From: an uncultured Oscillospiraceae bacterium
GTDB lineage: Bacteria; Bacillota; Clostridia; Oscillospirales; Oscillospiraceae
Direction of reading: 5' to 3'
NCBI GenBank assembly: GCA_934668285.1
Contig: CAKUNB010000026.1
Span: 1-15,012, forward strand
DNA length: 15,012 bases
The notes under the pieces are model-generated. The model did not search any database. It was not told where the DNA came from and saw nothing but the letters and a program-made list of their open reading frames with translations. Positions 1 through 7,101 of this stretch are shown here, one piece after another; within the stretch, counting starts at the first letter, position 1, and the number at the start of each line of letters is the position of its first letter. Both the position numbers and the translations under genes were made by a program.

Positions 1-911
1 TGGGACGGGGCGGGGCGATAGCCGGCGACTTTTTTCCGGCCTCTGCGGATGCAGAGGAAGATGATCAGCAGCACGATGCCCACGAAGGCGGCGATCACCA
101 GCAGGTACGGCAGTGCGATGATCACAAAGCTGAACAGGCTCTTGAGACCGGACCAAACGCTGCGGGCGCTGTCCACGAAGCCGTCGCCGATCTTCTCCCA
201 GAAGCCCTTCTCGGCTGTGGGTGTCAGCCGCTGAACCTCGCTGACGGACAGCGTGACCGTCGCGTAGTCCACGAGGTTGTCATACGTCCGGAGCTGGGAT
301 TCCATCGATTCCAGCTGATAGCGCACGTCGGTCAGGCGGCTTTCGATCTCCAGAATGTCCGCCAGCGTTTCCGCCTTTTCCAGCAGCGCCATCAGGCGCT
401 CCTGCTCGACGCGCAGCGCATCGCGGCGGCTCTCCGTGTCCACGTAGGCCAGCGTCACGTCGTCGGTGCTTTCCGAGCGCTGGACGACGTTGGAAACCTC
501 GGAAACGGCGCTCACGAAGGTATCCAGCCGGTCGGCCGGGACGCGGACGGTCATGGTAGCGTAGCGGCTGTTGGAGGAATAGCGCGTGTCCGCGTTCATC
601 TCCTCCATGTAGCCGCCGCAGGCTGCGAGCCGGTCGGTGATCGCGGCAAGCAGCACGTCATATTCCTCGGTTTCCAGACTGAGCGAAACGCGGCGGATGA
701 GCTTGCGGTTTTCCGCGACGGCTCCGGAGGGGGCCTGTGCCGATTCCGTTGAAAAAACGGAATCGTTGTCCCAGCCATACTCGCCGTCATAGGGCGCTTC
801 CACATAGGGCGTGTCCGCAGCCTCATTGTCCGCCTTGCCCGACATCCCGCAGCCGACGAGTGCCGAAGCAAGCAGAAGCAGGGAAAGGATAAACGCAATG
901 TACTTCTTCAT
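1..911 (-). CDS. DUF4349-family membrane lipoprotein, C-terminus cut by window edge
   Basis: The frame is open from an ATG at 911 to the left edge, giving 303 visible residues. The N-terminus is a lipoprotein signal: MKK, a hydrophobic stretch, then the lipobox A-L-V-G-C with the lipidated Cys near residue 21. A DUF4349-like extracytoplasmic domain follows, with the typical strand LIRRVSLSLETEEYD, a GGYMEE motif, a MTVRVPADRLD motif and a Glu/Arg-rich helical coiled-coil (EQERLMALLEKAETLADILEIESRL). Near the visible end is a transmembrane segment (FVIIALPYLLVIAAFVGIVLLI) and a basic cytosolic tail (RRGRKK). AGGAGG at 919-924 sits 7 nt before this ATG. An in-frame ATG at 917 is only 1 nt from the ribosome site and is less likely. 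DUF4349 proteins are of unknown function and face outward from the membrane. The gene lies 114 nt downstream of the AcnX operon on the same strand, with no clear terminator between, so read-through is possible. Confidence 0.88.
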   Translation of the reverse strand, partial: MKKYIAFILSLLLLASALVGCGMSGKADNEAADTPYVEAPYDGEYGWDNDSVFSTESAQAPSGAVAENRKLIRRVSLSLETEEYDVLLAAITDRLAACGGYMEEMNADTRYSSNSRYATMTVRVPADRLDTFVSAVSEVSNVVQRSESTDDVTLAYVDTESRRDALRVEQERLMALLEKAETLADILEIESRLTDVRYQLESMESQLRTYDNLVDYATVTLSVSEVQRLTPTAEKGFWEKIGDGFVDSARSVWSGLKSLFSFVIIALPYLLVIAAFVGIVLLIIFLCIRRGRKKVAGYRPAPS

Positions 912-1025
912 TTTCATACCTCCTTGTTTTTCGAACCCGTTAATAGGACGTAATTCTTCGTATAACGTTCCGAGCTTTTTGAAAAAACAGGGAGGCTTTG
1001 CCGAGGTACGCTGCGAAAAATACTG

Positions 1026-1472
1026 TTACCAGACAGTGACGAGACCGGCTTCGTCGACGGTGATCTGCATGCCGTCCTTGACGTAGGCAAGGAATTCTTC
1101 GCCGAGGGAGTCGATCACGGGCATGGTCTCGCCGTCGAGCCACACGTCGGAGAGGATGGCACCGGCGGCGGCCAGCGAGTCGATCGGCTCGGAGAACAGC
1201 ATACACGCCGGGCGGCGCTGCATCGAGCAGGCGCAGTAAAGCACCAGACCGCCGGTGGTCGAGCCGATGGTGCGCGGCAGGCACAGCGCCGTGCCGAGCA
1301 TCTGCTTGCCGTAGAGGTCGGGGTTGTTCTGGTCGCCGCAGGTGGCCTTCTTGTCGCCGAATTGCAGCGCCTTCTGGAAGGAGGCAAGCGTGTTCAGGCC
1401 GCCGTGGGAAACCAGCGCCGGTGCGGTCACCTTGCCCTGCGCGACAACTCTGCCCTGAAAGGTTCGTTTCAT
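1026..1472 (-). CDS. Aconitase X (AcnX) small subunit, DUF126 swivel domain
   Basis: This 148-aa protein matches the AcnX small subunit (DUF126, aconitase-like swivel domain). It has the glycine/serine loop PRTIGSTTGG at about residues 66-75, which in this family sits at the active site facing the large subunit. The conserved core around GLNTLASFQKAL and the LYGKQMLG segment are also present. Known AcnX enzymes are Fe-S dehydratases made of a catalytic subunit plus this swivel subunit, fused or separate. Characterised members include cis-3-hydroxy-L-proline dehydratase in bacteria and fungi and phosphomevalonate dehydratase in archaea. The ATG at 1472 overlaps the stop of the large-subunit gene by 4 nt (ATGA), and the GGAGG ribosome site lies inside the upstream gene. 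The coupling supports a 1:1 heterodimer. The substrate cannot be read from the sequence. Confidence 0.87.
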   Translation of the reverse strand: MKRTFQGRVVAQGKVTAPALVSHGGLNTLASFQKALQFGDKKATCGDQNNPDLYGKQMLGTALCLPRTIGSTTGGLVLYCACSMQRRPACMLFSEPIDSLAAAGAILSDVWLDGETMPVIDSLGEEFLAYVKDGMQITVDEAGLVTVW

Positions 1473-2761
1473 TCCTTTGCGCCTCCTTTCGTGATCTGCT
1501 CTAAGATTTCATCGTCCGTGTAATAGCGTGCGCTGGTGTAGGTGCGGAGCTTGTTGCTCGAGGTAATGACGGGCATACTGGAGCTCAGCGGGTTATTCAT
1601 GTACATCAGCGGGCAGATGTAGCTGGTGATAACGCCGGTCTTTTCCAGACGGGCGGCATAGGGCGTGCTGCGGAACTTTTTCAGCACGGCGGGCGCGGCG
1701 GTAAAGACCGTGGGGATGACAACCTTGCTGTTGCCCGCAGCGGCGAGACCCTGTTCCACGCGCTCGGTCCACGAGATGAGCTGCTCTAAGCTCATGTGCG
1801 GGCAGCCCATGAAGCAGAGCTTCGGCTTGGCGTCCTTCTTCTTCCAGATGACGGGATAGCTGTCGTAAACACGCTTCAGCTCCGCGTCGTCGATGACGTA
1901 GACCTTCGCGTCCTTCTGCACCAGCGCGTCGCCATATTGAACGGCTTCGGGCGTGATGTTTTCCACATGATACAGGCCGACGGCTCCGTTGGACGCGGTG
2001 GCTGCGCCAAAGTCCTTGAGGTAGGTCTTGGCCGCCTCGTCGAGCGTGCCGCCGAGCCATCGGTCAAGCCCGCGGATGTACGGCACATCCTCCATGACCT
2101 TCATGCCGATGGCCGAGCCGAGGAGCTGCGCCTCCGGCTTTTTCGTCGTGCGGATCTCGACGATCCAGCTTGCGCGGCGGCCCTCGTCCTTCAGCAGGCC
2201 GAAGGAGGGAACATAGCCGACGATCGAGCCCATCAGGTCAATGATGCCGGAGTTGCGGTTGCAGCGCGCGCCGAGGACGGAGTTGGCGTAAACGACCGCC
2301 GAGGACTCCGACCACGAGAGAATATCGCCGAACTTCGGCGTGTTGCCGACCTCGTCCATGTAGCAGGTGCAGGTGAAGGCATCCGGCTCCATAAGGCCGA
2401 GCTTTTGGAGCTGGTTTTCGTAATAGTCCTGCCGCGTGTACATGAAATGCTTGAACACGAAGTTTTGCAGGAAGCTGCTTGGCACGTTCGGGTCGAGCGG
2501 GCGGGGATCGGCGGAGAATTTCTGCGCTGACACCGCACCGGCATCCAGAAGCTGCTCCATCAATTTATAGACCGGCCCGAGCGCCTTGAGTCCGAACGAG
2601 GTGACGAGGTGATTGTACTTGCTGGTCACGGGAACCATTTCGTCCGCGCCGAACAGCTCGCCGTAGCGGACGAGCGTCTGCATGACCTTGGCTATCGTTT
2701 CGCCGCGCGAGCCGTCCAGGATCGCCTGCTGCTCCGGCGTGAGCTTCATTTGATATTCCAT
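1469..2761 (-). CDS. Aconitase X (AcnX) catalytic large subunit, Fe-S dehydratase
   Basis: This 430-aa protein has the full length and motifs of the AcnX catalytic domain (DUF521). They include the stretch ending SWSESSAVVYANS (residues 149-161), the following GARCNRNSG (164-172), GCPHMS (319-324) and a C-terminal SSNKLRTYTSARYY segment (401-414). Cysteines at 133 (or 131), 320 and 383 lie where the family places its three iron-sulfur ligands; the assignment is by pattern only. The family removes water from hydroxy-acids, either cis-3-hydroxy-L-proline (giving delta1-pyrroline-2-carboxylate) or, in archaea, 5-phosphomevalonate. AAGGAGG begins 11 nt before the ATG at 2761, with a 5-nt gap; a later in-frame ATG at 2749 lies too far from it. 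The gene starts 10 nt after the flavoenzyme stop and overlaps the small subunit by 4 nt. No mevalonate-pathway or proline-racemase gene is in view, so the substrate stays open. Confidence 0.88.
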   Translation of the reverse strand: MEYQMKLTPEQQAILDGSRGETIAKVMQTLVRYGELFGADEMVPVTSKYNHLVTSFGLKALGPVYKLMEQLLDAGAVSAQKFSADPRPLDPNVPSSFLQNFVFKHFMYTRQDYYENQLQKLGLMEPDAFTCTCYMDEVGNTPKFGDILSWSESSAVVYANSVLGARCNRNSGIIDLMGSIVGYVPSFGLLKDEGRRASWIVEIRTTKKPEAQLLGSAIGMKVMEDVPYIRGLDRWLGGTLDEAAKTYLKDFGAATASNGAVGLYHVENITPEAVQYGDALVQKDAKVYVIDDAELKRVYDSYPVIWKKKDAKPKLCFMGCPHMSLEQLISWTERVEQGLAAAGNSKVVIPTVFTAAPAVLKKFRSTPYAARLEKTGVITSYICPLMYMNNPLSSSMPVITSSNKLRTYTSARYYTDDEILEQITKGGAKE

Positions 2762-2771
2762 ACCTGCCTCC

Positions 2772-4826
2772 TTAAATCTTCATGGCTGCCTCGTAGGCAT
2801 CCCAGATAACGCTGCGGAGGTTGCCGACCTGACGGCAGTCGCCGACCAGACGCGCCTTCTTCCCGCCGGCGGGCAGCGGCGCGGGGATATAGCCCGCGCA
2901 GGAGATGATGCTGTCGCAGGGCAGGGTCAGCTCCGTGCCGTCCTTCGCGGCGCAGACGATCGCGCCATCGCGCACCTCCTTGAGCGTGGTTTCCAGATAG
3001 ACCGGAATCTCATGCAGCGCGAACCACTCGCGCAGATAGGAGGAGTTGGCGAGGCAAACGCCCTTCTGGCTGACCAGATCGTCCTTCATCTCGACGATGA
3101 TGGGCTTCTTGCCCTGCAACGCCAGCTCGTAGGCGATCTCCGAGCCGGTCAGGCCGCCGCCGATGACCGCGACGGTTTCGCCGACCTCGGCCCCGCGCAG
3201 ATACTGGCAGGCCTCGATCATTTTCTCGTAGCCGGGGACCCGCCGGAGCAGGCGCGGCGTTGCGCCGGTGGCGATAATGACCGGCGACACGCGGAAATTG
3301 GACAGGTCCTTCACTTCGTCGTTCAGATGGACTTCGATGCCAAGCTCGGTCATCTGGCGACGATACCATGCAAGCAGGTCACGGAGCTTGCCCTTATAGG
3401 ATTCGGCGCTGGCCGCGATGAATGCGCCGCCCAGCTCGCCGCTCTTTTCGTGGATGACCGGCTGATGGCCGCGCAGCTTGAGCACGCGGGCTGCCTCCAT
3501 GCCGCCGATGCCGCCGCCGATGATATGGACGGTTTTGGGGTCGTTCGTCGGCTTGATGTAATGCTTCCCCCACTGCATGGTTTCGGCGTTGACGGCGCAG
3601 CGGGCCAGATGCAGGCTGTCCGAGAGATCCTGATCGTTCGGAACGCCCTTGTAGTGGCACATATTGAAGCAGCCGTTGTGGCAGAGGATGCAGGGACGAA
3701 TCTCTTCCTCGCGGCCCTCCTGCAGCTTTACGATCCACTGCTGGTCGGCGAGGAACGGACGGGCAAAGCCTGCACCGTCCAGATGTCCGGCGGCGATGGA
3801 GACGGCGGCGACGCGCGGGTCCAGGCGCCCGGCGCAGATGACGGGGATGTCGACGAAATTCTTGATGTGTTCCACGTCGGCAAGGTTGCAGTTTTCCGGC
3901 ATATAGACCGGCGGATGCGCCCAGTACCACGCGTCGTAGGTGCCGTTGTCGCAGTTGAGGCAGTCGTAGCCCGCGTCCTGCAGGTACTTTGCGGCGCGTT
4001 CGGACTCGGCCATGTCGCGTCCGGCCTCGACATAGTCCTCGCCGGGCAGTGCGCCCTGACGGAAACCCTTGGTCTTGGACAGCACGCTGTAGCGCAGGGA
4101 AACGGGGAAGTCCTTGCCGCAGGCGGCCTTGATGGCCTGCACGATCTCGACGGCGAAGCGGTAGCGGTTTTCAAACGAGCCGCCGTATTCGTCCGTGCGC
4201 TTGTTGACGTACAGCAGCGTGAACTGGTCGAGCAGATAGCCCTCGTGAACGGCATGGACTTCAACGCCGTCCACGCCCGCGTCCTTCAGCAGCTTCGCGC
4301 TCTGCGCAAAGGCGTCGACGAACTGATGAATCTCCTCCACCGTCATCTCGCGGGAGGGGAGCTTGTCCGACCAGCGGTTCGGCGAGGGGCTGGCGGAGGC
4401 GGTGATCTTGTCGAGGTCCATGACGGGCTTGCTCACGACGCGAAGGAACTTATTATTGTAGAGCGTTTCCATCATTTTGCTGACGGTGAACGAGCGGCCG
4501 AAGCCCGCCGTGAGCTGGACGAACAGCTTCGCGCCGGTCTTGTGGAATTCGGGCATCCATTTTTTGAGATCGGCGTACATTTTCTTGTTTTTGTGCAGCC
4601 ACTGGCCGAACATGGGGTTGTAGACCGGCTGGCAGCCGGGCATGACCAGCCCCGCGCCATTTTTTGCAACCTCCAGAATGAAGTGCGCGCCGTCCTTGTC
4701 AAAGTGATTTTTCTCCATCCAGCCAAACAGGTCCGTTCCGCCCATACTCGTCAGAACAAAGCGGTTTTTGATTTCGCAGGCTCCGATTTTCCACGGTGTA
4801 AACAGCGGGGAGAGACGTTGATCCAT
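2772..4826 (-). CDS. NADH:flavin oxidoreductase, OYE/2,4-dienoyl-CoA reductase type (FMN, 4Fe-4S, FAD)
   Basis: The 684-aa protein has the complete architecture of the 2,4-dienoyl-CoA reductase/enoate reductase/BaiCD-BaiH family. An FMN-binding OYE TIM barrel covers about residues 5-370, with VHEGYLLDQF and then NKRTDEYGGSFENRYRF at 193-224. A cysteine cluster C379-x2-C382-x3-C386 ... C410 supplies the 4Fe-4S ligands. FAD and NAD(P) Rossmann motifs are GGGIGG (437-442) and GGGLTG (556-561). Such enzymes move electrons from NAD(P)H through FAD and the cluster to FMN, and reduce activated C=C bonds. Tyr197 in HEGY aligns with the catalytic Tyr of E. coli FadH, and His304 is a candidate second acid; both are from memory of the family. 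The ATG at 4826 has GGAGG 9 nt upstream. This is the first gene of the AcnX operon, and its TAA touches the next ribosome site. The exact substrate is unknown. Confidence 0.88.
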   Translation of the reverse strand: MDQRLSPLFTPWKIGACEIKNRFVLTSMGGTDLFGWMEKNHFDKDGAHFILEVAKNGAGLVMPGCQPVYNPMFGQWLHKNKKMYADLKKWMPEFHKTGAKLFVQLTAGFGRSFTVSKMMETLYNNKFLRVVSKPVMDLDKITASASPSPNRWSDKLPSREMTVEEIHQFVDAFAQSAKLLKDAGVDGVEVHAVHEGYLLDQFTLLYVNKRTDEYGGSFENRYRFAVEIVQAIKAACGKDFPVSLRYSVLSKTKGFRQGALPGEDYVEAGRDMAESERAAKYLQDAGYDCLNCDNGTYDAWYWAHPPVYMPENCNLADVEHIKNFVDIPVICAGRLDPRVAAVSIAAGHLDGAGFARPFLADQQWIVKLQEGREEEIRPCILCHNGCFNMCHYKGVPNDQDLSDSLHLARCAVNAETMQWGKHYIKPTNDPKTVHIIGGGIGGMEAARVLKLRGHQPVIHEKSGELGGAFIAASAESYKGKLRDLLAWYRRQMTELGIEVHLNDEVKDLSNFRVSPVIIATGATPRLLRRVPGYEKMIEACQYLRGAEVGETVAVIGGGLTGSEIAYELALQGKKPIIVEMKDDLVSQKGVCLANSSYLREWFALHEIPVYLETTLKEVRDGAIVCAAKDGTELTLPCDSIISCAGYIPAPLPAGGKKARLVGDCRQVGNLRSVIWDAYEAAMKI

Positions 4827-4859
4827 TGCAGGATACCTCCGTTCTTATATCGTACCTCT

Positions 4860-4887
4860 ATTGTATCATGTCCGGCGGAAAATGCAA
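4860..4887 (-). promoter_or_regulatory. Sigma-A promoter of the flavoenzyme-AcnX operon
   Basis: On the minus strand, TTGCAT (4882-4887) and TACAAT (4860-4865) are separated by 16 nt, about 20 nt before the ribosome site of the flavoenzyme gene. Both boxes differ from consensus by one or two bases. The -35 box is the last part of the cre-like operator described separately. Confidence 0.65.
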
Positions 4888-4897
4888 GCGCTTTCAA
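4882..4897. promoter_or_regulatory. cre-like operator (CcpA or another LacI-family regulator)
   Basis: Read on the minus strand, TTGAAAGCGCTTGCAT matches the Gram-positive cre consensus WTGNAANCGNWWNCAW at all 16 positions. It is a near-perfect palindrome around the central CG. It covers the -35 box of the flavoenzyme-AcnX operon, a classic repressing position. It also sits roughly 60-75 nt upstream of the likely transcription start of the divergent lipoprotein gene, where CcpA can activate. A local LacI-family regulator with a similar operator is the main alternative; no such regulator gene is in this window. Confidence 0.7.
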
Positions 4898-4943
4898 CGG
4901 ACGGAAAAATGGCAGGAAGGGCTTTTCTTTTTGCCGCGCCCTA

Positions 4944-4952
4944 TGGTATAAT
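4944..4952 (+). promoter_or_regulatory. Extended -10 promoter of the HExxH lipoprotein gene
   Basis: A perfect TATAAT at 4947-4952 is preceded by TG one base upstream (an extended -10). No good -35 box lies 16-18 nt upstream; the candidate region is only T-rich. The ATG at 4997 follows at a normal leader distance. Confidence 0.6.
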
Positions 4953-4996
4953 AACAAAACAAAACGGCTGCTGCGGAGGCGGAGGAGGAAGGAATC

Positions 4997-6844
4997 ATGA
5001 TAAAATTGCTATGTGCGCTGCTGACGGCGGCGCTGCTCTTTACCGGCTGCGCGCAGCTCGCAAACTGGCCGACGGACGCGCCGACGCCGCCCGCAACCGA
5101 GCCGACGCACGCGGCGGAGCCGACGCTGCTTGACGAGCGCCTGCCCGTGGAGGGCTGCGGCAACGCGTGGTACATCCCAATGGAGGCGCTGAACGGAATG
5201 GGCGTGCCGGAATTTTTCCTGCTGGACGGGGCGCTCTTTGCCTACAGCAGCACCTACACCGAGGAGGGAACGGGCAGCTTCGTGCTCAAGCGGATTTCCC
5301 TTGCCGACGGCGCGGTGACGGCGCAGCTCGAGCTGCCCTGCGGCTACGCCACGGTGCAGGCCGGACAGACGGGCATCGGCGTGTGCGATCAGGAGGAGAA
5401 GACGGTGTACCTGCTGGATTTTGACCTGAAGGAAACGGCGCGCTACCCGCAGGGACAGAGCGAGACGACCCTCTGGCTCAGCCCCGACCTGAGCGCGGCG
5501 TATGTCATCGATTGGAGCAGCGGCGTGGAGCGGGTCGAGCTGGAAACCGGCGCGCGCACGCCGGTGATCTCCAACGCCGCCGACGTTTCCATCTGCACGC
5601 AGGGGCAGACGGCGCTTGTCGTCTCCTACATGGATCGGGCGACGCAGCGCTCGACGAGCTGCCGGATTGACCTTGCAAGCGGACAGACCGAGGCGCTGCC
5701 GCTTGCGGGCGTGGTGTATTCGGCGGTGCAGGTGGGCGGCACGTGGATGATCGAGCGCGCCGCTGAGTTCGGCCGGTACGCAATTGTGACCGGCGGGCTT
5801 ACGCGCTGGACGGAGCGGAAAAACACGCGCTTTGAGCTGCTTGCGCCGCGGGCAGAGCTGCTGGAATTCGACGAGGTCGGCGCGGGAATGACGCTCTACG
5901 ACTGCGACGGCCGCTTTCTGTCGCGCTGCGCGCTGCCGGAGACGGTGCAGTTCGTTGCGCGCAGCATTGTCTGGTGCGAGGCGTGGAACGGTTATCTGCT
6001 GCTGACCGGCACGGAGAACGACGAGGGACGGCTGGTGCTCTGGGACCCGACGGTACCGGGCACGGGCAGTGACCTTCTGCTGGAGGAGGAGACAATACCG
6101 GACGGCGTCAGCGCTGCGCCGGAGCTGTACGAGCGGGCGGCGGCAATCGGGGAGCAATACGGCCTCGATCTGCGGATCGCCGACCGCTGCGTGCGGGACT
6201 ACGATTCCTATGACGCCGTCGAGGTCTCTGACAGCGACCGGCTGTCGCTGTCGCTGGATATTCTGGAGGCGGCGCTGGCCGACTATCCGGAGGGCTACTT
6301 CCGGCAGCTGCTGTACGGCAATGTGCAGTCCATCCGCGTGGAGCTGATCGGCGAGCTTGCGCCGAAGGCGGACGCACAGCTCGGCGAGACGGCGGCGGCC
6401 TTTGCGCAGGAGCTGCAGGGCGAATATCTGGTGGTGTTCGACGTGTATACGCTCACTGCGGGGAACGTGTACCATGAGTTTACGCACGTGACCGACCGGC
6501 GGCTTGCGTGGGACGCGCTGCACCGCGAGGACGCACTGTTCAGCGAGGAGGCGTGGGCGGCGCTGAATCCGGAGGGCTTTTCCTACGGCGAATCCTATGA
6601 GGACTACCCGGAGGAAAACTGGCAGTACGCCTCCACCGGCTATTTCGTCTCGGAGTACAGCATGACGTATCCGACGGAGGACCGCGCGACGATGTTTGAA
6701 ATGGCGATGAACGGCGACCTGCTGGCGCAGGACTACTGGGCGCCGCTGCGCGAGAAGCTGCGCTACTACAGCGCCTGCATCCGCGACTGCCTCGACACCA
6801 CCGGCTGGCCGGAAACAACCAACTGGGAGACGGTGCTGCAATAG
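4997..6844 (+). CDS. Secreted lipoprotein with propeller-like region and C-terminal HExxH metallopeptidase-like domain
   Basis: The 615-aa protein begins with a lipoprotein signal whose lipobox L-F-T-G-C puts the lipidated Cys at residue 18, then a Pro/Thr/Ala-rich linker. It is therefore expected on the outer face of the membrane. Residues of about 55-360 carry repeated short beta-strand units of the type LKRISLADGAV, YLLDFDLKETARY and CRIDLASGQTEALPL, as in beta-propellers. The C-terminal part (about 370-600) contains YHEFTH, with H493, E494 and H497 as a zinc-peptidase HExxH site. E561-D562 further on could supply the third ligand of a gluzincin. No characterised family was recognised, and the substrate is unknown. 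The ATG is preceded by AGGAGG at 4983-4988. The gene diverges from the AcnX operon, shares its intergenic region, and ends just before the tRNA-Leu terminator, which could also stop it. Confidence 0.82.
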   Translation: MIKLLCALLTAALLFTGCAQLANWPTDAPTPPATEPTHAAEPTLLDERLPVEGCGNAWYIPMEALNGMGVPEFFLLDGALFAYSSTYTEEGTGSFVLKRISLADGAVTAQLELPCGYATVQAGQTGIGVCDQEEKTVYLLDFDLKETARYPQGQSETTLWLSPDLSAAYVIDWSSGVERVELETGARTPVISNAADVSICTQGQTALVVSYMDRATQRSTSCRIDLASGQTEALPLAGVVYSAVQVGGTWMIERAAEFGRYAIVTGGLTRWTERKNTRFELLAPRAELLEFDEVGAGMTLYDCDGRFLSRCALPETVQFVARSIVWCEAWNGYLLLTGTENDEGRLVLWDPTVPGTGSDLLLEEETIPDGVSAAPELYERAAAIGEQYGLDLRIADRCVRDYDSYDAVEVSDSDRLSLSLDILEAALADYPEGYFRQLLYGNVQSIRVELIGELAPKADAQLGETAAAFAQELQGEYLVVFDVYTLTAGNVYHEFTHVTDRRLAWDALHREDALFSEEAWAALNPEGFSYGESYEDYPEENWQYASTGYFVSEYSMTYPTEDRATMFEMAMNGDLLAQDYWAPLREKLRYYSACIRDCLDTTGWPETTNWETVLQ

Positions 6845-6870
6845 CCGCGCCTTACGGAGGGAAATAAAAC

Positions 6871-6898
6871 AAAGAAGCAGCCTTCCGGCTGCTTCTTT
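6871..6898. terminator. Hairpin terminator of tRNA-Leu, possibly bidirectional
   Basis: A perfect 12-bp inverted repeat (AAAGAAGCAGCC / GGCTGCTTCTTT) with a 4-nt loop abuts the 3' CCA of the tRNA. On the minus strand it runs into a T-rich tract (TTTGTTTTATTT), which fits an intrinsic terminator for the tRNA. On the plus strand it lies 26 nt after the lipoprotein stop. It may end that transcript too, although the T tract on that side is only the end of the stem. Confidence 0.85.
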
Positions 6899-6982
6899 GG
6901 TGCGAGTGATGCGACTTGAACGCACACGACGGTTGTCACACGCACCTCAAACGTGCCTGTCTACCTATTCCAGCACACTCGC
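6898..6982 (-). tRNA. tRNA-Leu (anticodon GAG)
   Basis: The minus strand folds as an 85-nt class II tRNA. The acceptor stem is GCGAGTG paired with CACTCGC. The anticodon arm is CACGT - TTGAGGT - GCGTG, which places GAG at positions 34-36 after U33. A long variable arm fits leucine, the T arm is GTGCG-TTCAAGT-CGCAT, and the 3' CCA is encoded. It reads CUC and CUU codons. It is a single tRNA gene with its own promoter and terminator, wedged between two plus-strand genes. Confidence 0.93.
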
Positions 6983-6994
6983 ATTTGCCCTGCT

Positions 6995-7023
6995 ATTATA
7001 CGAAGGATTTTCCGCTTTGTCAA
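6995..7023 (-). promoter_or_regulatory. Consensus sigma-A promoter of tRNA-Leu
   Basis: On the minus strand, perfect TTGACA (7018-7023) and perfect TATAAT (6995-7000) are separated by exactly 17 nt. The tRNA 5' end is 12 nt after the -10 box. A full-consensus promoter is what a stable-RNA gene needs. Confidence 0.93.
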
Positions 7024-7038
7024 CACCTTTTTTTGCTC

Positions 7039-7067
7039 TTGCGGTTTTTTTCTCTCTCTGGTACAAT
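7039..7067 (+). promoter_or_regulatory. Promoter of the rsmE-led gene run
   Basis: TTGCGG (7039-7044) and TACAAT (7062-7067) are separated by 17 nt, with TG one base before the -10 box. It ends 34 nt before the rsmE ATG and stands back to back with the tRNA-Leu promoter. Confidence 0.65.
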
Positions 7068-7101
7068 AGGAGCAGGAAATACTGCCGTCGGAGGTGTGCG
7101 T

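Noticed and set aside
3012..5000. A 662-codon open frame on the plus strand opposite the flavoenzyme gene
   Set aside because: It is the antisense shadow of a GC-rich gene with strong codon bias. The minus strand encodes clear OYE, 4Fe-4S and Rossmann motifs, a good ribosome site and a promoter, while the plus frame shows no family motif.
5009..6925. A 638-codon open frame on the minus strand opposite the HExxH lipoprotein
   Set aside because: Arg/Ala/Val-rich with no recognisable domain, and it begins inside the tRNA gene. The plus strand has a signal peptide, lipobox, HExxH motif and ribosome site.
6916..7101. A 62-residue N-terminal extension of RsmE
   Set aside because: This part runs through the tRNA-Leu gene and both promoters. 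The ATG at 7102 has a well-placed ribosome site and gives the normal RsmE length.
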